Positions 56,458 through 64,000 of a stretch of DNA of 64,000 bases are shown here, piece after piece. The DNA is from Globodera rostochiensis (Eukaryota; Nematoda; Chromadorea; Rhabditida; Heteroderidae). How positions within the stretch are numbered: the first letter of the stretch is position 1; the number at the start of each line of letters is the position of its first letter. The stretch is from assembly GCA_018350325.1 (NCBI GenBank), contig JAEVLN010000010.1, positions 2,418,001 through 2,482,000 on the forward strand. The letters are read 5' to 3'. Made by a program: the position numbers and the translations under genes. Under the pieces are notes generated by a model. The model was not told the origin of the DNA and did not search any database. It saw only the letters and a list, made by a program, of their open reading frames with translations.

Positions 56458-59400
56458 TCGTATCTTTTTATTTTTAAACCAAAATCTAACTTACCTAATT
56501 AGGTGTCATTTGAATGCTCAGATTCACTTGCTTAATTGAAACTAGAGACCGGACTTGAGCTTTGAGCGAGAGCTCGAGTCGAGATTTTTCGAGATGTCGA
56601 GACGAGATTTTTCGAGATCTCGAGTCGAGATGTCGAGACGAGATCTCGTCTCGACCGGTCTCTAATTGAAACTAAACCATTTGTCCACTTAAAAGTTCGA
56701 AAACAATCGAAAGTGCGAACGTCAAAGAAACAATTGCTTCGCTGTGCATTGGTCGCTTTTGGGATGGGAATGAATAGGCGTACATATGACTATTCCGACT
56801 ACGCAAAATACTATGAAGACATAAAGAATGAGTGCAGTGAATTTGAATTTAAGCCCCATAAATATGTAAAAATTTTTAAAATCAGGTATTGTGAATTTAA
56901 ATAAATACTATTTTAATATATCGATTAGTGCAGGCCGAGGCCGGGAAAATCTGACATTGGGACCAGCATCTCGAACCGGGACTGGGATTTCGCTTTTTCA
57001 AAAACCAGGACCGGCAACGGGAAAACCGTGACTGGCAATAAGGAATTTTTGGCAAAAATTTTAAAAACGGTAATTTTTTGAAGCTTTTTAGAAAATTGGT
57101 CCAAAAATGACGAATGTCGCAAAACAAAAGGGCCTCCCTTATGGCCCCGATTACCCTACTCCCCCGCGCGGGTACAGCTTGAAAAGCTCAAAAAAGGTGG
57201 GGTTTTGGCACTTTTGCACCTTTGGCGTTGTGTTGGGGCAAATCCGGCAATGCCATTCGATCGGGATTCAAAAGTCCGCAGGGGTCTTGTGGTAGCATTT
57301 TTCCCCAAAAAGTTATTCAAAAAATTGCACGAGTTTGCCCAGAATCCTCTTATAAGAGCGCCGCTCTTGAATTCGAAATTATTTGCTTATTCTTATATTA
57401 TTTATTAAGAATGTAAGCTTTAATAATTGTAACCAAGGTGTAGAACATATAATTATTCCATAGTTTTGTTAAAGATTGTTTGCAATTGAATTGGAATCGT
57501 TCCATGAACCGCTAACAAGTTACACAAGAGTCATTGCAATCGAATTCAAAGGTGCGGTTTAATAATTGAAAGAAATAAATTATATTAAATAAATTATTTA
57601 AATAATATATTTATTTTTATTTTGATGTCTTAGTAATTGCTTTGATTAGGAGTGGCACAATTTGCGGGTGCATTGTGTAAAATAGTTGTTGATGATTTGG
57701 ATTCCGACCAAAATAATGATGATTCAACTGCAAAAGGACTGCTTAACTCAAACGAATTAAAAATTTTATTCAGAATTCTGAACCGTGCTTATGATCATAA
57801 AAACGTCAAAAAATTGAAATATTTTGAAGAAAATTTGGAACAAAAAAAATCAAACTTTGATAAAAAGTCCTTCTTAAACGAGCTTGGGCTCTTTTTGGAT
57901 GAAATTATTGAGGATTACAGTTGCATAAACCCATGTCTATTATTTACTGATGCCTCTTTGGATCAGGGTTTATATATGTTGAAAGTGAATTGCAAAAAAA
58001 ACATTATAAATTTTGGTCAAATATATTTTGAAGTGTTCCAAAAATATTCGGATGACGTGAAATATGACGGAAAGTACCAATTAATGTCATTCCCTCAAAT
58101 GTTAGCCGAACGCTTTCTGGAACGACTTTATACCTTAACACAAAAGTTAGTACAGAAATAAATATGTTTCTATTTATTAATGATTAAAATATACAAATTT
58201 AATTATTTTAATTATCAAGAAAATGGTCAGCATTTTGCAAAATTGACAATCAAGTGGACTTTGTTCAAACAATGCGAATGATCGCGTCAACGGAGCAACT
58301 CGAATTTGTTAGAAAAACTGAAAATGAAAATTATTTTATTGCAGCGAATGCGCAACTTTTTAAATTGCTTTTTTCATTTGCATTTCGTCTATCGTTGCAA
58401 ATTGAACAATCAGATTTGACGAGAAAATATTTGAAGGCATTTGAATTCGCTTATAATTGCATTAAACTTGAAAAAGAAATACAGAATTATAGGTATTTTT
58501 AAAATATTCTTTGCGGGTGCATTTTAAAGTTTTCGGGCTTTTGTTTTTATTTGCAATTTTATTAAAAATTTTTTCAATATGCAAAATCTCAATTGCTTTT
58601 AGCTTCTTCGAATTCAAAATAAACATTTCGCACAAAATGGTGGAAATTAATTTGCCAAATTGGAAGTCGCCCGATTATATGCAAAATAGAATTATAAAGG
58701 AGTTACGACAGGCAAAGGTTAAAGGTAAAATTGAGCAAATTTTATTATTTATTTGCGTTTAATTAGAATTAAATTTTATAACAGAAAACTTCAACTTTAT
58801 TCTCTCATTGTCCGACTACCCACCAACTTTGTACGAACTTTTGAAAATGGCTAAAAAACTTGGCGAAATTGAACTTCTTGAAAAAGATGACAAGAAACGT
58901 CGCGAAATTGAACTTCTTGAAAAAGATGACAAGAAACTTGGCGAAATGAAAAAAAATCATGAAATGTGGCTGAATTCGTCGGAATCAAAAATATTTTTTG
59001 AAATTATGAAATATTTAAAACAATTGCAAGAACCCATTCAAAAAATAAAAATTAATCCCGAAAATGAATTTTGCGTTTTGGCATATTTTGTTGAAGATTT
59101 ATTGGCCGGATTAGCAACGGAGAACAAAATTCCAAACGTAGAATCAATTGAAGTTGCAATTGGGCAGTTCATTTTGACGAAACAAGAATTTTGCACAGAG
59201 AATTCGTAAGTAATTATTAATTTAAATAATATTAACCAAATAATATAGCAATTTTTAACTACGCTTAAAAAAACAAAATGTTATTTTGATTGTTTTGATC
59301 TTTTTTAATAATTGAGACTTTTTTTAGAATAGAAAACGATGACAAAAAATATTTTGATGAAAATTTGGTAAACTTCAGCAAGGCCATAAACATCGAATTC

Positions 59401-59781
59401 AGTCCACGTGACGGTAAGACTAACGAATAATTTAACGCTTTAAAAAATAATTTATTTTTAATAATAAATAAAATTGACATTTATAAATTCTGTCCAGAAT
59501 TGCAACAAATTGTTCCCGAAATTGTCGAAGAAATTAAACAAATGTTGCAAAATGACAATTGGAATTATTCCCATTTAAATTATATAAAAATTGTCGAATG
59601 GGACCTTTTGGAATTCAATCTTCACAAAATTGGCAAAGATCAGAAATGGGAGCAAATTAAGCAATTGCGCGCCAAATCTCAGAAGGCGTTTAGCGATTGG
59701 TATTCCAACAACAATGCCGAAAATAAACTCAATTTTGAAGAAACGATGAAAAATCTGATCCAAATTTTGGGAGCCATTTGA
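56458..59781 (+). pseudogene. DUP copy 3: 5'-truncated, exons 5-12 present
   Basis: The copy begins at the sequence just before exon 5 (GTCGTATCTTTTTATTTTTA), so exons 1-4 with the signal peptide are missing. Exon 5 carries the same MITE as copy 1. Then exons 57,475-57,551, 57,650-58,145, 58,220-58,492, 58,603-58,724, 58,785-59,205, 59,328-59,413 and 59,498-59,781 are all open and in phase. Exon 10 has two tandem 39-bp units (copy 2 one, copy 1 none). Exon 7 is a mosaic of copy 1-like and copy 2-like blocks. Without a start it cannot make the secreted protein. Confidence 0.75.
56543..56664. mobile_element. hAT-type MITE, same insertion as 35,331
   Basis: Ends TAGAGACCGG and CCGGTCTCTA, TSD ATTGAAAC at 56,535-56,542 and 56,665-56,672. 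Same site as in DUP copy 1, so copies 1 and 3 share ancestry here. The left end here is the better preserved of the two. Confidence 0.9.
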
Positions 59782-60306
59782 TTATTTAAAAGGGTAATTG
59801 AGCCCCAGGCATTTTGGGTGAGGGAAAAGGGTTTTTTTAACTTCAAATTTCGGCATTTTGGGCTCCAATTTCAATTCTATTATGAAAATTTGTGCAAAAA
59901 TTCGGTTTATGTCTTCGATAAATTTTATTTTGTATTGTTTTTTTTATTGATGTCAGTCAGTATTGGCGACTCATTTTGGGCTAATATTTAATGATGGATC
60001 TGAATAAATGGCACTTTTATTGCGTGTTTCGATCGTCGAGCTTGACAAATTAAAACTAAACTTTATTCATTTAATTTTTCTTAAAATTGAAAAAACTGCT
60101 CATTTTTATTGTTGCTCCCCTTATTTCAATTTAATTTACCTATTTTTTCCTAAACTCGCCAGGTTCATTGAATGCAGAAAAACCATCTTTTTAGGTCGTA
60201 ACGAGCATTTTTGACGATTTTATAGCACCTGTTTCGAAGGTTTTTAGTTTGGCATTTTTTGAAAATTCCTAAAAAGGTTATTTTGAAATTCATACTTTGC
60301 CAAATT

Positions 60307-60547
60307 TAGGGTAGCTCCCCGTCCCCGTGCCCCCGATCCCCGACATTTTTGGGCTTTTTTCCCGCCCGATCCCCGACATCGGCGCTCAGGCGGCACATCG
60401 CAAATGAAAGGGAAAAATTGCAATGAATTTTTTGTTTTTCGTTACCCCCGTCCCCGTTCCCCGACAATCGTCGATCCACGACCCCGAACGGAAGGACCGT
60501 CCCCGATCCCCGACATTTGCGTCCCCCGAAGGGTCGGGGAGCTACCC
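60307..60547. mobile_element. GC-rich hAT-like element with CCCCGA words
   Basis: TAGGGTAGCTCCCCG at the left and CGGGGAGCTACCC at the right are inverted repeats. The interior is GTCCCCGATCCCCGACA words. No 8-bp target duplication can be read, so the exact ends and superfamily are not proven. Related GC-rich words occur at 63,295 and 63,825. Confidence 0.6.
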
Positions 60548-60980
60548 GAGTTTCTAAATCCAAAGACGGCGTCCTCGACCACTTCGAAACTGCTGCTGCT
60601 GTTTCCATAGCAATAATTAGTGGAAATAACCATTTTAATCAATTAGTAAAGTTCGAGAAGGGTCAGCGGCAACGCCAATAGGTCCAACGGATAAAATCTT
60701 TTTGAGATATTTTTAAATGGATTACCCAAAGTCAAGCGATATTTTGAGGGGTTTTTACCCAACTCGCTACTTTTTAGACTTCGTTTCTGTTCTCTTATAG
60801 AGTAATACTATCTCGCTAATTGCATTTCTCTATTTAACACATGGGGTAGCGAGTTGGGGTTTGTCCACTTTGAGGATCCCTTCATTCTTTTCCCGTTCTA
60901 TTGCTTTTCCTGCCAAAATGGAATGAAATATTGGTTCAAACAACATAATTATCATTAACCTAGTAAAAGATAGGCAAAAT

Positions 60981-61437
60981 GGTAGCCCCGAGCCGAGTGG
61001 GTCTCGATCCCACAGCCTCCGGTGCGGCGCTCCACTGATCAGCTTCACACCAGGGCTGGACGCAATTGCGAATTGCCAATGCGGGGTTTTTGGCATGGTA
61101 TTACTACGAGCGCCAAGGAAAGTAAATCGAAGGCAGACCCCTGCCCCCTGTGTACAGGCCCGTAGCCGGGGGGGGGGGCAGCTGTCCTCTCCGAAATGTT
61201 TTTTGAGAAAAAAAGCCCATAGGGGGGGACCCTTTTGTTTCTTAACAAAATTTACACAAAAACCCAAAATTTTCTCGGCGGCGCCTATCGGCACCGCTGA
61301 CCTCCGCCGCCTCCCCAGAAATTTAAAAAATCTCAAAAAACAGTCCAAAATTCGCTGTGAAACTTTCTGACTGGCTTTGTGTTGAATGAAAATTGATTTT
61401 TGAATTATCTGTGCTCTCCCGACTGAGCTATCGGGGC
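60981..61437 (-). tRNA. split tRNA-like sequence (5' and 3' parts about 370 bp apart)
   Basis: On the minus strand GCCCCGATAGCTCAGTCGGGAGAGC begins at 61,437 (acceptor 5' strand plus D arm). The matching T arm (GTGGGATCGAGACCCAC) and acceptor 3' strand (TCGGGGC) lie at about 61,013-60,983. The acceptor halves pair over 7 bp. The gap contains a G-rich element (CCCGTAGCCGGGG, opposite sense). Five extra bases follow the T stem and no anticodon arm is convincing, so this is a disrupted tRNA or tRNA-derived repeat, not a working gene. Confidence 0.45.
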
Positions 61438-61616
61438 GTCCCATTAGCCGTATCTCTTTTTCGGATTATGCCCCCGCAATACGCGTTTTATGACAGCCAA
61501 CGGGACTCTGAAACCCTTACAACTCAAATTAGGCGCTTTAAATTTGTATAATAATTTATTCCTTTGAAATTATTTTTAAGGGACCTTATTCTTTGAAATT
61601 TCACGCAACAGACCAA

Positions 61617-64000
61617 ATGGCTGCGGCCAGAATGTTGGTAAGAAAATATTGTTAATTTTTAATTTGAAAAAATAATCAATACTTTTCTTGTGTCTTTGTT
61701 AATTTGAAAATTTTTTTATAATGAAAATTGACATAAGAAGATATTAAAAATATAAAATGGAGAAGAGTGGAGTTTTGGGGCTAAGGAATAATAATAAGTG
61801 AATGTGTTGTTGGGTTCATAAACCCGTAGCGTTTTTTACTCCTTTATTTTACATGAAACTGAAACAAACAAACAAACAAACATATCATTTGCCGGATTGC
61901 CTGGTTCAATTGCCGAAGATTGACAATTCAGCTCGGGATTGGCCCTCACTCCTCACGGGCATTTCATAGTGCATACCCTTTTTTACGCGAAGGACCTAAG
62001 ATATTAATAATTTAACATTTTAAAATTTTCTTCCTTAAGCTCCTTCTTTTTGTCATGATGCTCCTTCCTGAATCGAAGGCAATAAGTGAGTAAACATTAA
62101 AAAATAAAAAGTATAAGTATATTATTATTAAAGGGTTGGATATAGTCCTGTCGCCTTTTCCAGAGAATTAACCTCCAAATAATTCGAAAAATAATCAATC
62201 GGTTATGAATTCTCTCGCATTATTCATCATGATCTCATCCCAAATTTTGGCATTTTCCGATTCCCTTTTTGAAAAATCAGGTGGTTTAGAGGTGAAAAAG
62301 TCATTAACTTATTTTGGAGTGACACGGCATTTTCCGAGTGCCATTCCTGCAAGCGCATTGGATAGGAGAGACCTGAATAAGTGGTTATCACTTGGGGCCA
62401 CATGTGTCAAATACGCGGGGTGGGGAAAACTTCCCATCTAAGCTCCTAATGTGCCAATTTGGTCATGATGCGACTTGAGGTCGCGCGTTGTCCTGCGACA
62501 AAATGGCCCTAAGCGCGAATTTGGTGGTTTTTGCCGGACTTCTTGGTCCAATCGCCGAGTTGCAGACAATACAGCCCGGCACTTTTACGGGTCTGGGACC
62601 AACACCAAATTTTTTGAAAATGCTCCAAATGCAGACATCGCGAGCTCCCCCCCCCCCTCCCAATCTCTGCGACAATTGTCCGATCAAAAGGCGTAACTCT
62701 AATTAAGGCACAGAGGATGTTCATGCATTGACATCCAAAATCAACACACTAACATCATCTACTTGGGACATTATTGAAAAGTTCAAACACATCAGCAAGC
62801 ATACCGTCAACTTCATCCGTGTATCAACACCAGTTGGAAGCTTGATCGCCGCTGCCGCGGAAATAGCATATCCCGTAAAAAATTCAAGCGAATAATAATT
62901 TATTTTTATTTAAATAAATCAAAATAATATTTGTTAAAGAAAGTTCTTTTTTTCTTAAATTTACTCAACTTCAACACCCAAATATTGTTTTCTCGATCAT
63001 ATTTTTTGCCATTTTTAGGTAAATTGTTGTATGCCTAGTGATAAAACGTTTTGTGTTAATTTAGCCGGAGTCTGAGGAATTTCAAGCAATCAAGAAGCTG
63101 CACGAGTATGTTTCAGCAAAGTTTGGTGGCCTCTCACGACTTGTTCAGCATCTTGCCCACGAAATAAAACTTTTTTTAGTAGCAAACGACTACCAAGAGG
63201 TTAGTTTGGATGTAAAAATTTCGGATGTAGTTTGTTTTATTGCAATTTAGCCATTTGAACAGTAAATAGTTACTCTTTTAAAATTAGGGTTGCAGCCGAG
63301 GGGGGGGGGATCCCCGGTCAAACCGGGGACGGGGATACCGGGGACGGACAAACCGGGGATCCCCGTTTTCGGGGATGGGCAAACCGGGGAACGGGGATCC
63401 CCGTACGGGGATGGGCAAAATCCATTTTTTGGGGTGGATTTTTGAAAAATGCAATTTTTTTGTGCACTTTTTTTTGGCCCGACGGTGCCGACAGGCGCCG
63501 TCGGGAACAATTTTTGAATGTTTGGGCGATGTCCGGTGGGGAAATTTTTTTGAAGATTTAACGATATTAGCTAAGAAAAATGGGTCGAGATTTTTTTGTA
63601 AAAGAGCGTTAAGAAGATAAGGGCAACTTGAATTTTCTCATAGAAATGTAACTCAAAAATATTTTTAGACTTGCAGGCAGGCAAACCAATAAGCCATCAA
63701 TTATTGGAGGGGAGTCACCTAAAAAAGATTAAACCTTTCATCAAAAAGCACGTCTCAACCAAAATTCAAACAGTAAATTAATATTAATCATTAAAATTCC
63801 TGATGTTGGCCATCTTTAGGGGTGCTTTTTGATCCCCGCCCCCGCCGGGGATGAGGACCGGCGATTCCCGTTTTCGGGGATGGACAAACCGGGGAACGGG
63901 GATGAGAATGGCCGGGGATCCCGGTTTCCCCCCCCCCCCCGGCTGAAATTAGTCCATGCAAAAGAATCGGATTTGAGCAATAAAAGTGCTTTTTCGACAT
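61617..64000 (+). CDS. secreted protein of unknown family, 5' part (continues past window)
   Basis: Exons 61,617-61,637, 62,040-62,085, 62,708-62,874, 63,065-63,199 and 63,677-63,772 join in consistent phases (0, 1, 0, 0). The first two encode a signal peptide (MAAARMLLLLFVMMLLPESK), then STEDVHALTSKINTL, WDIIEKFKHISKHTVNFIRV, GSLIAAAAEIAYP, PESEEFQAIKKLHEYVSAKF, GGLSRLVQHLAHEIKLFLVA and GKPISHQLLEGSHLKKIKPF. The 63,677 acceptor (TTGCAG) was preferred to the TTTTAG eight bases earlier because only it keeps the frame. The donor after 63,772 shows more exons beyond the window. The protein looks helical and extracellular. It may belong to a nematode secreted family of unknown function, but I cannot name it. 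Intron 2 is long (622 bp) and carries GC-rich repeat DNA; introns 4 and 5 hold GGGGATCC-word elements. Confidence 0.62.
63285..63510. mobile_element. GGGGATCCCC-word element in intron 4 of the secreted gene
   Basis: Starts TAGGGTTGCAGCCGAGGGG and continues with repeated ACCGGGGAACGGGGATCCCC words to about 63,420, then TTTTGGCCCGACGGTGCCGACAGG. The expected inverted right end is not found. A related piece is at about 63,820-63,950. Confidence 0.5.
63820..63950. mobile_element. second GGGGATCCCC-word fragment near the window end
   Basis: TAGGGGTGCTTTTTGATCCCC followed by GGGGATGAGGACCGG and GGGGAACGGGGATGAG words and a C-run. It is similar in design to the elements at 60,307 and 63,285. Ends not resolved. 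Confidence 0.45.

Larger units (their letters stand above)
59782..61616. other. intergenic: DUP 3' flank, GC-rich palindrome, tRNA-like pieces
   Basis: DUP similarity ends near 60,050. A GC-rich element lies at 60,307-60,547, a G-rich element near 61,155 and two tRNA-like halves at 61,000-61,040 and 61,411-61,437. Long frames here are artefacts of the tRNA-like and GC-rich sequence. Confidence 0.5.

Noticed and set aside
60830..61444. 204-codon minus-strand frame with an SSVGRA-like start
   Set aside because: Runs through tRNA-like halves and a G-rich repeat; no splice or domain support.
62205..62441. 78-codon frame with a hydrophobic start
   Set aside because: Lies inside intron 2 of the secreted gene at 61,617 and has no splice evidence of its own; could be a real nested gene but unsupported.

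Overview
The window is eukaryotic and almost certainly from a nematode. It is AT-rich, its introns are mostly 45-200 bp with TTTCAG or TTTTAG acceptors, a few introns look like GC-AG, and there is a BTB-BACK gene, many secreted fast-evolving proteins and a decayed Bel/Pao retrotransposon. A plant-parasitic cyst nematode (Heteroderidae) is my best guess. That is inference: no ribosomal, spliced-leader or mitochondrial marker is present to prove it. Most gene models below are spliced by eye, and the main support is that exon phases agree across introns.

Layout. 1-945: two satellites (17 bp and 108 bp units). 1.5-9.9 kb: the conserved part, with three minus-strand genes: a 131-aa RPA-like OB-fold protein, a 279-aa charged nuclear-type protein and a 389-aa BTB-BACK protein. 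10-32.4 kb: five related secreted Cys-rich genes on the plus strand (here CR1-CR5) interleaved with C2H2 zinc-finger genes in which each finger is its own frame-neutral exon (ZF-A plus and broken, ZF-B and ZF-C minus and intact). 33.2-60 kb: a segmental duplication. The same unit starts at 33.21 kb and 43.79 kb (offset about 10.58 kb), and a 5'-truncated third copy begins at 56.46 kb. The unit carries an unrecognised 12-exon secreted gene of about 950 aa (here DUP), a small membrane-protein gene, and a degenerate minus-strand coding block fused to retroelement debris. Zinc-finger fragments mark the duplication edges. 61.6 kb to the end: another secreted, unrecognised gene that runs off the window.

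Throughout, introns and intergenic DNA are peppered with short non-autonomous hAT-type elements. Seven insertions have flawless 8-bp target-site duplications and termini TAGAG or CAGGG. One is absent from the matching site of DUP copy 2, giving an empty site. Each family has an interior built from its own short motif (TCGAGA, CCCGG, CCAGAT, TTTCGA and so on).

The candidate system is the accessory region as a whole: secreted DUP and CR families plus exon-cassette zinc fingers, diversified by segmental duplication, mosaic exchange, coding minisatellites (39 bp in DUP, 24-30 bp in the ZF acidic exons) and hAT insertion. An effector role is plausible for a parasitic nematode but is inference from secretion signals and diversification only.
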